From positions 248,001 to 312,000 of the forward strand of contig JAYQJO010000001.1 in assembly GCA_038142205.1 (NCBI GenBank): 64,000 nt of DNA, given 5' to 3'. Source of the stretch: UBA7359 sp038142205. GTDB lineage: Bacteria; Pseudomonadota; Gammaproteobacteria; Eutrophobiales; Eutrophobiaceae. Of the stretch, positions 27,683-38,431 are shown in pieces. Each line of letters opens with the position of its first letter. Position 1 is the first letter of the stretch. Under the pieces are notes generated by a model. It searched no databases and was not told where the DNA came from. It worked only from the letters and a program-made list of their open reading frames with translations. The translations under genes and the position numbers were made by a program.

Positions 27683-28867
27683 TTAACTCCTTTCCACTGC
27701 CAGTGCAACACCTTGACCACCACCAATACAGAGTGTGGCAAGACCCTTTTTCGCATCACTACGTTTCATTTCATGAAGTAATGTGACTAAGACACGACAA
27801 CCAGAAGCACCGATTGGGTGTCCGAGTGAAATTGCACCACCATTTACATTCACTTTTGATGTATCCCATTCCATTCCTTTATTAACAGAGATAGCTTGTG
27901 CAGCAAAGGCTTCGTTAGCTTCAATTAGATCCAGATCAGCGATAGACCAATCCGCTTTTTCAAGACATTTAGTTGAAGCAGGAATAGGGCCGGTACCCAT
28001 AATCGCCGGATCAACACCCACACTTGAATAAGCTTTAATGGTTGCCATGTCTTCTAGACCTAGTTCTTTCGCTTTGCTCTCTGACATGACCAAAACTGCA
28101 GCAGCACCATCATTGATACCAGAGGCATTTGCAGCTGTCACAGTGCCTTCTTTATCAAACGCAGGGCGCATTTTGCCTAAACTTTCAGCAGTGACTCCCG
28201 CTTTGGGAAATTCATCAGTATCAAATATGACTGGTTCGCCTTTACGTTGTGGTATTTCGACTGGAACAATTTCATCTTTGAATTTACCTGCGTTTATTGC
28301 GGCTTCGGTTTTGTTTTGTGAGCTCGCTGCAAACTCATCCTGAGCTTCGCGAGAGATATCATATTTTTTGGCAATATTTTCTGCGGTTACACCCATATGA
28401 TAATTATTGAATGCACACATTAAGCCATCAGACAGCATGGAGTCTTGCATTTTCCAATCGCCCATTTTTTGACCATTACGTGATTTTGGAAGTAAATGAG
28501 GAGCTTGACTCATGCTTTCTTGACCACCTGCAACAATAATTTCAGCATCGCCACATTTAATTGCCTGTGCAGCAAGGTGAACTGTTTTTAGACCGCTTCC
28601 ACATAATTTATTAATGGTCATGCTTGGTACGCTTTCAGGGATTCCAGCATGTATTGCCGCTTGTCTTGCTGGGTTCTGTCCAGCTCCTGCTGCCAAAACC
28701 TGTCCGAAAATAACTTCGTCAACTTGCTCCGGTTTGATACCGGCACGTTTTACAACTTCGGCAATTACGGTTGAACCTAGTGTATGAGCAGGCATACCTG
28801 CCAAACTGCCCCCAAAATTACCAGTCGCTGTCCGCGCAGCAGCGACGATAACGACGTTATCCATCAT
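27683..28867 (-). CDS. phaA: Acetyl-CoA C-acetyltransferase (beta-ketothiolase) PhaA
   Basis: Condenses two acetyl-CoA to acetoacetyl-CoA, or the reverse. 394 residues. The nucleophilic Cys89 is in NKLCGSGLK, the His motif in GHPIGASG, and the second Cys in LCIGGGQG. With phaB immediately downstream it supplies PHB precursors. The 168 bases upstream (28868-29035) hold no gene. Confidence 0.95.
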   Translation of the reverse strand: MMDNVVIVAAARTATGNFGGSLAGMPAHTLGSTVIAEVVKRAGIKPEQVDEVIFGQVLAAGAGQNPARQAAIHAGIPESVPSMTINKLCGSGLKTVHLAAQAIKCGDAEIIVAGGQESMSQAPHLLPKSRNGQKMGDWKMQDSMLSDGLMCAFNNYHMGVTAENIAKKYDISREAQDEFAASSQNKTEAAINAGKFKDEIVPVEIPQRKGEPVIFDTDEFPKAGVTAESLGKMRPAFDKEGTVTAANASGINDGAAAVLVMSESKAKELGLEDMATIKAYSSVGVDPAIMGTGPIPASTKCLEKADWSIADLDLIEANEAFAAQAISVNKGMEWDTSKVNVNGGAISLGHPIGASGCRVLVTLLHEMKRSDAKKGLATLCIGGGQGVALAVERS

Positions 28868-29035
28868 GTTTTTCTCCTATAAATTCTAGTTCTTAATTAA
28901 ACTCAATGTGAAAATAAATAAATGTTGCGATGCAGCAAAAATAGAATCCTACCAGATATTATTATTCTGTCTAGCTAAAATATTAGTTTCTTTATTAAAT
29001 ATAATACATTAGTAGCTTGTCTGCCTCTTATGAAA

Positions 29036-29949
29036 TCAGGTCCATTCATTCCAGTAAGCTTCAGGTTGATAGAGTTCGTACATGAAATCTATGAATGTCT
29101 TAATCTTTGCCGACAGGTATTTTCGATGATTATAAATTGCATAGACAGGCTGTCGTTCTGGCTCATATTCTTCCAATATTACTTTGAGACGGCCTGCCTG
29201 AATATCAAGACCAACCATATAAGTCGGTAATTGCGCAATACCACAGTCTTGAATAGCGGCAACACGCAAAGCATCACCGTCATTCGATTTAATATCGCCT
29301 GAAACGGCGATTTTAATTTTTTCGTTGTTGCGAATAAATACCCATTCGCTTTGCTGTGTTTTTGGAGCGTAAATCATGCAATTATGATTCTGTAGATCAT
29401 CCGGGGTTTGTGGCGTTCCATTTTGTTTTAAATAGTTAGGCGATGCACAGACGACACGTCGAACAGTTGTAATCTTGCGCGCAACAAAACTGGAGTCATC
29501 TAGTTTGCCCACGTAAAGCGCAATATCAATTCCATCCTCGACTAAATCAGGGGGCGATTACTCAGCTCTATCTCTGTCGTTACATCTGGATATTTTTTCA
29601 AATACACTGAAAGTGCACGTGATAAATGAAATGCCCCAAAAGAAGGTTGTGCCATTATCTTTAGTTTTCCTCTGGGTTCAGAATTAAGTTGACTTATTGA
29701 TAATTCAGTTTCATCTATGTCAGCAAGAATATGATCAACTTTTTCATAGTAGGCATGACCGACTTCCGTTAAATTGAGTTTTCGGGTTGTGCGATTAAAT
29801 AAGCGAACGCCGAGAGAGTTTTCCAGACTTTGAATATGTTTTGATACCATGGCCTTAGACATAGACAATTTTTTTGCCGCATCAGAAAAGCTACTGTTTT
29901 TAGCAACAGAAGAAAAAACGCGCATACTCATGATCTTATCCATATACAA
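29036..29949 (-). CDS. LysR-family transcriptional regulator (frameshifted in this sequence)
   Basis: The N-terminal winged-helix segment (from 29949) includes MRVFSSVAKNSSFSDAAKKL and LGVRLFNRTTRKLNLTEVG. The C-terminal effector-binding domain (from KLDDSSFVARKI to the stop at 29036) is in another frame. They join at the G5 run 29550-29554 of the plus strand. One more G gives NRPPDLVEDGIDIALYVGKL and a protein of 304 residues, the normal LysR length. This may be a sequencing error or a real mutation; unlike glmM or sucA the gene is dispensable. The target is unknown. A palindrome lies immediately upstream. Confidence 0.88.
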
Positions 29950-29955
29950 TCTCTT

Positions 29956-29978
29956 ATTGTTTCTTAATTAGAAACAAT
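29956..29978 (-). promoter_or_regulatory. Palindrome upstream of the lysR gene (candidate operator)
   Basis: ATTGTTTCT at 29956-29964 and AGAAACAAT at 29970-29978 form a perfect 9-bp dyad around TAATT, seven bases upstream of the lysR start codon. LysR regulators usually bind dyads of this sort near their own promoter. The T-rich half, CTCTTATTGTTT (29951-29962), is repeated exactly at 30131-30142. Confidence 0.55.
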
Positions 29979-30053
29979 ATATCAATAAATAGAGTATTGT
30001 ACACGAATTAGTAAGGGACTATCTTTATTACAGTAAGAGACCGCTGGGGTCCA

Positions 30054-30096
30054 GATGCTTTGAGCATCGCATCAGGTTCATGAAAGATTGAACCTG
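30054..30096. terminator. Two adjacent hairpins between lpd and the lysR gene
   Basis: GATGCT/AGCATC (30054-30059 and 30063-30068, 3-base loop) is followed by CAGGTTCA/TGAACCTG (30073-30080 and 30089-30096, 8-base loop), which on the plus strand runs into GGTTTTAG. They lie 90-130 bases after the lpd stop and may end the sucA-sucB-lpd transcript. No strong T tract is seen in the minus direction. Confidence 0.45.
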
Positions 30097-30115
30097 GTTT
30101 TAGCAACACAGTGTT

Positions 30116-30146
30116 ATGTAAACATAAACCCTCTTATTGTTTACAT
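30116..30146. promoter_or_regulatory. Inverted repeat just downstream of lpd
   Basis: ATGTAAACA (30116-30124) and TGTTTACAT (30138-30146) form a perfect 9-bp inverted repeat with a 13-base loop, 40 bases beyond the lpd stop. The right arm overlaps the second copy of the CTCTTATTGTTT element found at the lysR palindrome. It may be a regulator site or part of the terminator region. Confidence 0.4.
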
Positions 30147-30186
30147 TGAGTTTTAGAGACACATGGAAGTGTTATTTTTTACAAAA

Positions 30187-31611
30187 TTACATATGGATTG
30201 TTCGGCCATCAACACCTAATGCCGCTTCATGCATTGCTTCAGATAGTGTCGGGTGGGCATGTATTGTTCTGGCCAAATCTTCCGCACTACCATCAAACTC
30301 CATTGTCACAACAGCTTCAGCTATTAATTCTGATGCATTTGGGCCAAAGATATGAATGCCTAAAACACGATCTGTTTTCGCATCTGCGAGTACTTTAACA
30401 AAACCTGTCGCTTCACCCATCGCCTTGGCTCTACCTGTCGCCATGAACGGAAAGTTACCCGCATTGTATTCAATATTTTCTGTTTTTAATTGCTCTTCCG
30501 TTTTACCAACCCAAGCAATTTCCGGCCAGGTATAAATCACCCAGGGAATGGTTTGGTAATTCATATGCCCGGGTTTCTTTGCTATTTTTTCTGCAATTGC
30601 CACACCTTCTTCAGAAGCTTTATGCGCAAGCATTGGACCTCTAACAACGTCACCAATGGCATACACGTTTTCCAGATTTGTTTTACAGTTCTCATCAACA
30701 ACAATAAATCCACGTTCATCCAGTTCAAGGCCAGATTCATTCGCACCTAACCCTTTTGTGTTCGGTGTGCGACCTACGGCAACGATTAGTTTATCAACAG
30801 TAATTTGCTGTTTGCCTTCTGCATCATCGTAACTAATTGTGACTTCTCGGTTATTACTTCCGGTTCCGGTCACTTTTGCGCCCAGTCGAATATCTAGGCC
30901 TTGTTTACGTAATTCTTTTTCAGCTTCTTTGGAAACTTGTCTGTCAACGGCTGAAAGAAAGTCAGGTAATGCTTCAAGAACAGTGACCTCAGAGCCTAGT
31001 CGATTCCAGACGCTTCCCAGCTCCAGACCAATCACGCCAGCACCAATTACCCCAAGCCGCCTAGGAACTTCATTAAATTTAAGTGCGCCAGTTGAGTCGA
31101 CAATTAATTTTTCATCGACGGTGGCAGGCGGAATTTTTGTTGGAACTGAACCCGTTGCAATAATAATATTACTTGCTTCAACCACTGTTTTTTCATCATG
31201 TGATTCATGAACAGGTGATATTTCTACTTGCTTACTGCTGATTAATTTTCCTTGTCCTTTTAACCAGTCAATTTTGTTCTTTTTGAACAAGCCACTAATG
31301 CCCATTGTTAATGTCTTAACAATTTTTGCTTTGCGAGCAACCATCTTGTTTACATCAATGGTTGCACCATTAATAGTAATGCCATGATCACTGGCTTCAT
31401 TTTTTATATGATGAAAATGATGTGAAGAGTCGAGCAACGCTTTCGATGGTATACAGCCGACATTTAAACAGGTACCACCGAGTGCCGGTTTATCTTCATC
31501 ATTAATCCAGGTTTCCACGCAAGCTGTACTTAATCCAAGTTGAGCGCAACGTATTGCAGCAACATAGCCTCCTGGGCCGCCACCTATAACAACAACATCA
31601 TATTTCTTCAT
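30187..31611 (-). CDS. lpd: Dihydrolipoyl dehydrogenase (E3)
   Basis: FAD disulfide oxidoreductase reoxidising lipoyl groups of the 2-oxoglutarate dehydrogenase complex, and possibly others. 474 residues. The FAD motif GGGPGG is at 10-15, the redox pair Cys48/Cys53 in GGTCLNVGCIPSK, and the NAD domain GAGVIGLELGSVW. The C-terminal HAHPTLSE His/Glu pair is intact. It follows sucB by 30 bases, so it is the dedicated E3 of this operon. Confidence 0.96.
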   Translation of the reverse strand: MKKYDVVVIGGGPGGYVAAIRCAQLGLSTACVETWINDEDKPALGGTCLNVGCIPSKALLDSSHHFHHIKNEASDHGITINGATIDVNKMVARKAKIVKTLTMGISGLFKKNKIDWLKGQGKLISSKQVEISPVHESHDEKTVVEASNIIIATGSVPTKIPPATVDEKLIVDSTGALKFNEVPRRLGVIGAGVIGLELGSVWNRLGSEVTVLEALPDFLSAVDRQVSKEAEKELRKQGLDIRLGAKVTGTGSNNREVTISYDDAEGKQQITVDKLIVAVGRTPNTKGLGANESGLELDERGFIVVDENCKTNLENVYAIGDVVRGPMLAHKASEEGVAIAEKIAKKPGHMNYQTIPWVIYTWPEIAWVGKTEEQLKTENIEYNAGNFPFMATGRAKAMGEATGFVKVLADAKTDRVLGIHIFGPNASELIAEAVVTMEFDGSAEDLARTIHAHPTLSEAMHEAALGVDGRTIHM

Positions 31612-31641
31612 TAGTGATTCCTTAAATTAAATTCACTCGTT

Positions 31642-32910
31642 TTAAAGCTGTAAAAGAAAACGAGCAGGATCTTCCAGCTGTTTTTTGATTGAAACGAGGA
31701 ATTGAACAGCATCACGACCATCAATGATTCGATGATCATAAGATAATGCGATATACATCATCGGTCTGATAACGACTTCGCCATTATCAGCGATAGGACG
31801 CTGTTGAATTGAATGCATACCTAGTATTGCACTTTGAGGTGGATTGATAATCGGTGTTGATAAGAGTGAGCCGAAAATACCACCATTAGTAATTGTAAAA
31901 GTACCACCGGTTAATTCATCGATATTTAATTTTCCATCCTGTGCTTTTAAACCATACTCTCTAATTTTGCTTTCAATTCCAGCAAGAGAAAGTTCGTCCG
32001 CATCACGAACAATAGGAACGACTAAACCTCTTGGTGAACTGACCGCAATACCAATATCAAAGTAGCCATGATAAATAATATTGTCACCATCAACTGAGGC
32101 ATTAATGACAGGAAACTTCTTCAGTGCTTCGACAACAGCACGAGTGAAAAAAGACATGAAACCCAGCTTAATACCATGTGCTTTTTCAAATTCGTCTTTA
32201 TAACGGCTGCGAATATCCATTACAGGCTGCATGTTCACTTCATTAAACGTCGTCAGAATAGCATTTTCCTGTTGTGCGTTGAGTAACCTTTCTGCGACAC
32301 GTTTTCTCAAACGCGTCATAGGTACTTTTTCTTCAGGCCTATCTCCAGTACTACTTGTTAAAACTGGAACAGCTACTTCTTTTTTCGCTACAGGTTTTTC
32401 AACTGATGCTGGTTCAGCAGCAGCGACTGGGGCACTTTCAGTTTTACTACCTCCATCAATATGTTTGATCACATCTTCCTTGGTAATACGTTCTGCAGTT
32501 GTTGATATATCTGATGGCTTAATATCATTTTCCGCCATCATATTTCGAACCGCAGGACTTAACTTTGGTAAATCATCTCCAGATACTTCTTCTGCTTTTG
32601 CATCCATTTCAGGGAGAGTTTGTTGCTGCGGTGTTGTTTCTGTTTTGATAGACGCTGGTGCACTTGCTGTCGCTTCCGTATCAATACGTGCAATCACTTC
32701 ATCACTTTGAACTATTTCACCATCATCTTTCAAAATTTCGGTAATGACACCATCATTTAAAGCGGATACTTCTAACGTGACTTTATCCGTTTCTATATCA
32801 ATTAAATTGTCACCGCGCTTTACTTGCTCGCCGGCGCGTTTTTGCCATGTCATTAATGTAGCTTCAGCGACCGACTCTGCTAGTACAGGAACTTTTACAT
32901 CAATCAGCAC
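31642..32910 (-). CDS. sucB: 2-oxoglutarate dehydrogenase E2, dihydrolipoyl succinyltransferase
   Basis: 422 residues. The lipoyl domain (1-76) has the lipoylated lysine in IETDKVTLEV. After an Ala/Glu-rich linker comes the peripheral-subunit-binding domain (KLSPAVRNMMAENDIKPSDI), then the acyltransferase core with the catalytic YDHRIIDGRDAV. Core details and the SucA neighbour identify it as the succinyl rather than the acetyl transferase. Confidence 0.96.
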   Translation of the reverse strand: MLIDVKVPVLAESVAEATLMTWQKRAGEQVKRGDNLIDIETDKVTLEVSALNDGVITEILKDDGEIVQSDEVIARIDTEATASAPASIKTETTPQQQTLPEMDAKAEEVSGDDLPKLSPAVRNMMAENDIKPSDISTTAERITKEDVIKHIDGGSKTESAPVAAAEPASVEKPVAKKEVAVPVLTSSTGDRPEEKVPMTRLRKRVAERLLNAQQENAILTTFNEVNMQPVMDIRSRYKDEFEKAHGIKLGFMSFFTRAVVEALKKFPVINASVDGDNIIYHGYFDIGIAVSSPRGLVVPIVRDADELSLAGIESKIREYGLKAQDGKLNIDELTGGTFTITNGGIFGSLLSTPIINPPQSAILGMHSIQQRPIADNGEVVIRPMMYIALSYDHRIIDGRDAVQFLVSIKKQLEDPARFLLQL

Positions 32911-32924
32911 GATTTTCTCCTTTC

Positions 32925-35782
32925 TTATCTACGTAATATTGCATTTACTTGTTTATGTGTTGTTACTTCGAGTTTATCAATTTGTAGCGCATCTGAAATC
33001 AATTCTTTCTGTTGCGCATTATGTATTGGCATCAAACCTGTGGCAGGCGAAGCAGAATAAAAACGTCCCGCATAACCAAAAGTATGTTGATCGCTAAGAC
33101 AGCCAATCATAGTTCCTCTTGACTGCATATAATACCAACTTCCCTGGTTTTTCGGTTCTTCCTGAACCCAAACTATCTCTTTTAGGTTAGGGTATGAGTT
33201 GATCATTGCTCTGACTTCTTCACGGGGGAAAGGATAAAGTTGTTCAATACGCCCAATAGCAATATTCGTGATTCCACTTTCACGACGTTGTTCGAGCAAA
33301 TCAAAATAAACCTTACCACTGCAAACCAACAGGCGCGAAACCTGCTCTTTATCAAGATCGTCTATCTCATCAATAACAGTATGAAAATAGCCATTTATTA
33401 AGTCATCGATTGGGGAAGCAGATAGTTTACGTCTGAGTAAACTTTTCGGACTCATTACGATTAATGGCTTTCGATAAGGACGTAATAGCTGGCGACGTAA
33501 CATATGATACATTTGTGCTGGTGTACTCGGAAAACAAACTTGCATGTTTTTTTCTGCACAAAGTTGTAAAAAGCGTTCGAGCCGTGCTGATGAATGTTCA
33601 GGCCCTTGCCCATCATAACTATGCGGCAAAAGTACCGTTAAGCCACAAAAGCGTTCCCATTTTGCTTCGCAGGAACTAATAAACTGATCGAAAACAACTT
33701 GGGCGCCGTTAGCAAAATCGCCAAACTGGGCTTCCCATATGACCAGGGAGTTTGGTTCAGCACTACTGTAACCATATTCATAAGCCAATACGGCTTCTTC
33801 TGACAGTGTTGAGTTAATTACCAGAAAATTGGGTTGTCCATCTTTAATATGTTGTAAAGGCAGATAGGTTCGTCCATCTTTCATATTATGGATAATGGCA
33901 TGTCTATGAAAGAATGTGCCTCGGCCGCTATCTTGACCTGATATACGAACTGGGTAACCTTCATCAATCAAAGATGCATAGGCCATGGTTTCCGCATAGC
34001 CCCAATCCATTAGCATTTCTCCTGTACCCATTTTTTACGGGACTCTATGACCTTATTAACAGCAGGGCTTAATTTAAAGTCCTCCGGAATGTTTGTGATT
34101 GATGCAGTTAATTTTTCAACAACATCTTTAGAAATAGTTGTATCAACTGGATCAGTCCATTCCGTACCAATAAAGCGGGTAAAATTGAGTAGGTATTTTG
34201 GATTAGCATGCTCAGTATGTGTCCCGGCGACGCGTTCATTACTTTCCAGAGAGTCAATATAATTTTTAGCGATGGCATCGGCTTCTTCTTGAGTGATTAT
34301 GCCTTCAGCAATTAATTTGTTTGTGTGTAATTTGCGCACCCCTGGATGATTACGCACATGTTGATACATGATTGGCTGTGTCGACATAGGATCATCTGCT
34401 TCACTGTGTCCGTGTTTGCGATAGCAGACCATGTCGATAACCACGTCTTTGTTAAATTCCATTCTAAAATCAAGCGCAATCTTGGTGACGAAGACGACGG
34501 CTTCAGGATCATCACCATTAACATGAAAAATAGGTGCCTGAACCATCTTCGCGACATCAGTACAATATAATGATGACCTTGAATCAAGTGGGTCACTGGT
34601 TGTGAACCCGATCTGGTTATTAATAATGAGATGCACCGTACCACCAGTCGTATATCCACGCGTTTGCGATAAGTTAAACGTTTCCATAATGACGCCTTGA
34701 CCGGCAAATGCAGCATCACCATGTATTAAGATAGGTAGTACCTGATTGTGGACATGATCTTTTCGTCTGTCTTGGCGTGCTCTCACTGAGCCTTCGACCA
34801 CAGGATCAATGATTTCCAAATGCGAAGGGTTAAAAGCAACTGATAGATGGACACTACCTCCTGGTGTACTGATGTCGGATGAATACCCCATGTGATACTT
34901 CACATCACCAGAGCCTTTGATGGATTCGATTGTTTTGCCTTCGAACTCATCAAACAATTGACTCGGTTTTTTTCCAATTGCATTGACTAGCACATTCAGT
35001 CGTCCCCGGTGGGCCATACCAATAACCATTTCTTGTATATTTTGTGCGCCACCGGACTGAATGATTTCGTCTAATAGAGGAATGAGTGATTCACCACCTT
35101 CAAGAGAGAACCTTTTTTGACCAACGTATTTGGTATGTAAATATTCTTCTAGTGCATTGGCATCGATAACGCGGTCGAGAATGCGTATACGCTGTTCCTT
35201 GTCAAAACTGGGTGTGCCCAGAGATTCTTCGAGGCGTTTTTGTATCCAGCGTTTTTGTTCTGTTTCATTGATGTGCATGTACTCCGCGCCAATGTGACCG
35301 CAATAGGTTGTTTTGATGATATGGATAATTTCACGCAGAGTGATTTCATCAGGCGCAAATAATGAACCTGTATTAAAAGTTTGATCCATGTCCTCTTCGG
35401 TTAAACCATGAAAGGCAGGATCAAGTTCTGGAGTTTCAGGACGTTGGTATTGCTTTAAAGGATCCAGATCACTTTGGCGATGTCCATTAAAACGATGCGC
35501 ATTGATTAATTGTAATACTGCTGTTTGTTTCTGGTGGGAAACAGCACTGGCAGCAGGTGTCGCACTTACACTACCATGGCTACGTTGTTTCGTCGCATTG
35601 GCATAAGCTTGTTGGATAGGCGTGTGTGCTACATCTTTACCTGTTGCATCATTTTGTATGGAATCGAAGTATTCACGCCATTCTTGTTCGATTGTTTCCG
35701 GATTCGTCAGGTAAGATTCATATAGTTCTTCAACAAAAGTGGCATTACCGCTATACAGGTAAGATGGCACCGAGTTTTTCAT
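32925..35782 (-). CDS. sucA: 2-oxoglutarate dehydrogenase E1 (frameshifted in this sequence)
   Basis: Thiamine-diphosphate decarboxylase of the TCA cycle. The N-terminal 590 residues (35782 to about 34010) carry the TPP region GDAAFAGQGVIMETFNLSQ and GMAHRGRLNVL. The C-terminal part (from 34031) carries SGRGTFFHRHA and IGRIEQLYPFP. The join is at the T6 run 34031-34036 of the plus strand. One added base gives ESRKKMGTGEMLMDWGYAET and a protein of about 952 residues, close to the 933 of E. coli. It leads the sucA-sucB-lpd operon; a sequencing indel is likely. Confidence 0.93.
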
Positions 35783-35988
35783 TTGTAATTCCTTGAATTT
35801 TTAATTTTTTTGGCTAATTTTGATGGTCAATCTAAAAATTTTGAAGAAATATCATCGTTATGGAATATTTACTAAGTATTATTCCTAACTATAAGATTTC
35901 CTGAAAGTAATTCATACAATTTTTAGAATATTTTTTAATGTTTAATTACTTTTTATGCACGATTCAGGCCGATACGTAATTAAGTTTC

Positions 35989-36018
35989 TTGCTGCATTGC
36001 CATAAAATTCTGTATCCT
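35989..36018 (+). promoter_or_regulatory. Candidate sigma-70 promoter for gltA
   Basis: In the 294-base gap between the divergent sucA and gltA genes, TTGCTG (35989-35994) and TATCCT (36013-36018) are 18 bases apart, about 60 bases before the gltA start. It is an AT-rich match, not a strong one. No gene is seen in 35783-36076; both operons must have their promoters here, so shared TCA-cycle control is possible. Confidence 0.35.
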
Positions 36019-36076
36019 TGCATAGTTTTTGTAAACAACTTAAAAAATTAAGAGATTTTTAGAGGGGAAAAGTTTT

Positions 36077-37378
36077 ATGGCTGATACAGTCACTATCAAG
36101 GATAACCGTTCAGGTAAAGAGATCGAGTGCCCGATTAAGGAAGGCGTTTATGGCGCCCCAGTCATTGATATGAAATCGCTCTACAAAGAGCTAAACATGT
36201 TTACCTACGACCCAGGTTTTATGACGACGGCAGCTTGTAGTAGCGCAATTACCTATTTAGATGGTGAGAAAGGCGTTCTGCTACACCGGGGTTATCCAAT
36301 CGAGCAATTGGCTCAGCAAAGCTCCTACCTTGAAGTTTGTTATTTACTTCTCTACGGTGAATTACCAACAGCAGATCAATTTGCTGCTTTTCGCGATAAT
36401 CTGAATAAACGTAATTTGGTGCATGAGCATCTGGAACGTTTTTACACGGGTTATCTTTATGACGCACATCCCATGTCAATGCTGATTGGTGTTACAGGTG
36501 CATTATCTTCCTATTATCACGAAGCAATGGATATACATGATCCTCTAGATCGCGAATTAACGGCGATTCGTGTTATTGCCAAAATGCCAATACTTGCCGC
36601 TCATTGCTATAAACACTCTGTTGGACACCCATTTGTTTATTCACGCGATGATCTGGGTTATGTCGAAAATTTTCTCAACATGATGTTTTCTGTCCCCAGT
36701 CGTGATTACCAGCCACCTGAGATTGCAGTTAAAGCATTAAATATGATGTTAATTCTGCATGCTGATCATGAACAAAATGCATCAACGTCAACAGTGCGTC
36801 TAGCAGGAAGCGCGGAAGCAAATCCTTTTGCTTGCATCGCAGCAGGTATTGTAACGCTTTGGGGACCTGCCCACGGCGGCGCAAATGAGGCAGTATTGAG
36901 AATGCTGGCAGAGATCGAATCTCCGGAGAACATTCCAAAATTTATTGAGCGAGCTAAAGATAAGAATGACCCGTTCAGATTAATGGGTTTTGGTCATCGC
37001 GTTTATAAAAACTTCGATCCACGTGCGAAGATTATTCGTCAGGTTTGTCATGATCTATTAGAAGAACTAGGTGATGAGATTGTTGATAAGACGCTATTTG
37101 ATATTGCAATGGAACTTGAAGAAATTGCATTAAAAGATGATTACTTTATTGAACGTAAACTTTATCCAAACGTTGATTTCTACTCAGGTATTATCCTCAA
37201 AGCTCTGCGTATACCCACGTCAATGTATACGGTTATGTTTGCATTAGCACGATCTGCAGGCTGGATTGCGCAATGGCTGGAAATGATGAAAGATCCTGAA
37301 TTTCGAATTGGCCGTCCAAGACAACTTTATATTGGTAGCGAAACCCGTGATTACGTGCCACTCGATAAACGAGGCTAA
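36077..37378 (+). CDS. gltA: Citrate synthase
   Basis: Condenses oxaloacetate and acetyl-CoA. 433 residues, type II (NADH-sensitive hexameric type) in length, with the N-terminal extension MADTVTIKDNRSGKEIECPI. Catalytic residues lie in LHADHEQNAST (His), GFGHRVYKN (His) and PNVDFYSG (Asp). A strong GAGGGGA ribosome site precedes the ATG. mdh follows after 52 bases, and sucA-sucB-lpd diverge from the same intergenic region. Confidence 0.97.
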   Translation: MADTVTIKDNRSGKEIECPIKEGVYGAPVIDMKSLYKELNMFTYDPGFMTTAACSSAITYLDGEKGVLLHRGYPIEQLAQQSSYLEVCYLLLYGELPTADQFAAFRDNLNKRNLVHEHLERFYTGYLYDAHPMSMLIGVTGALSSYYHEAMDIHDPLDRELTAIRVIAKMPILAAHCYKHSVGHPFVYSRDDLGYVENFLNMMFSVPSRDYQPPEIAVKALNMMLILHADHEQNASTSTVRLAGSAEANPFACIAAGIVTLWGPAHGGANEAVLRMLAEIESPENIPKFIERAKDKNDPFRLMGFGHRVYKNFDPRAKIIRQVCHDLLEELGDEIVDKTLFDIAMELEEIALKDDYFIERKLYPNVDFYSGIILKALRIPTSMYTVMFALARSAGWIAQWLEMMKDPEFRIGRPRQLYIGSETRDYVPLDKRG

Positions 37379-37430
37379 ATAACAACTACTTAATAGTAAA
37401 TAATAAGAAATATCTAAGGAGATGTAATAA

Positions 37431-38408
37431 ATGAAATCCCCCGTTCGTGTAGCGGTAACTGGTGCTGCTGGCCAAATAGGTTACTCGCTGTTGTTTCGTA
37501 TTGCTTCAGGTCAAATGCTAGGACCAGATCAACCAGTTATTTTGCAATTGTTAGAAGTTACCCCCGCACTGAAAGCATTGAAAGGTGTGGTGATGGAAAT
37601 TGAAGATTGCGCGTTTCCTTTATGTGCAGGTTTTGTTCAAACGGACGATCCTAATGTTGCATTTAAAGATGCAGACTATGCGTTATTAGTCGGTGCTAAA
37701 CCGCGTGGCCCGGGTATGGAACGTAGCGATTTGCTTGAAGCGAATGGTGGTATTTTTAAAGTTCAGGGAAAAGCGTTGAACGATAACGCTAGCCGGGATG
37801 TTAAGGTTTTAGTTGTCGGTAATCCGGCAAACACCAATGCACATACTGCTATGCTTAGTGCGCCTAATCTTAACCCGCGTAATTTCACAGCAATGACACG
37901 TCTTGATCATAATCGTGCATTAGCCCAGTTAGCAGCAAAAACAAACTCAGCTGTTAGTGACATTAAGAAGATGACGATTTGGGGTAATCATTCAACGACG
38001 CAATATCCTGATATTTCGAATGCGACTGTTGCAGGTAAGGCTGCGAAAGACCTCGTTGATATTGACTGGTATAAAGATGAATACATTCCTCGTGTGGCAA
38101 AACGTGGTGCAGAAATTATTGATGCGCGTGGTGCTTCCAGCGCAGCTTCTGCCGCGAATGGTGCGATTGACCATATGCGCGATTGGGCATTAGGTTCAGC
38201 AGAGGGTGATTGGGTTAGTATGGGGATTCCAAGTGATGGCAGCTATGGTATTCCTGAAGGCTTGATGTATTCATTTCCGGTAACTTGTAAAGATGGTGAT
38301 TATTCTATCGTACAAGGTTTGGAAGTTGATGAGTTTAGTCAATCAAAGATGGATGCAACGCAAAAAGAACTTGAAGAAGAAAGGGATGCAGTAGCGAAGA
38401 TTCTTTAA
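37431..38408 (+). CDS. mdh: Malate dehydrogenase
   Basis: NAD-dependent oxidation of malate to oxaloacetate, feeding citrate synthase encoded just upstream. 325 residues. Its signature TGAAGQIGYSLLFRIASGQM and the active-site pieces LDHNRALAQLA and WGNHSTTQYPD are those of the cytosolic-like (type 2) MDH rather than the E. coli type. AAGGAGATG ribosome site. A strong terminator follows. Confidence 0.96.
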   Translation: MKSPVRVAVTGAAGQIGYSLLFRIASGQMLGPDQPVILQLLEVTPALKALKGVVMEIEDCAFPLCAGFVQTDDPNVAFKDADYALLVGAKPRGPGMERSDLLEANGGIFKVQGKALNDNASRDVKVLVVGNPANTNAHTAMLSAPNLNPRNFTAMTRLDHNRALAQLAAKTNSAVSDIKKMTIWGNHSTTQYPDISNATVAGKAAKDLVDIDWYKDEYIPRVAKRGAEIIDARGASSAASAANGAIDHMRDWALGSAEGDWVSMGIPSDGSYGIPEGLMYSFPVTCKDGDYSIVQGLEVDEFSQSKMDATQKELEEERDAVAKIL

Positions 38409-38431
38409 GTTTATTATCTTCAGTTTTTATT

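Noticed and set aside
34312..34722. 136-codon frame inside sucA
   Set aside because: It is a shadow of the sucA coding sequence, whose own frame is continuous here.
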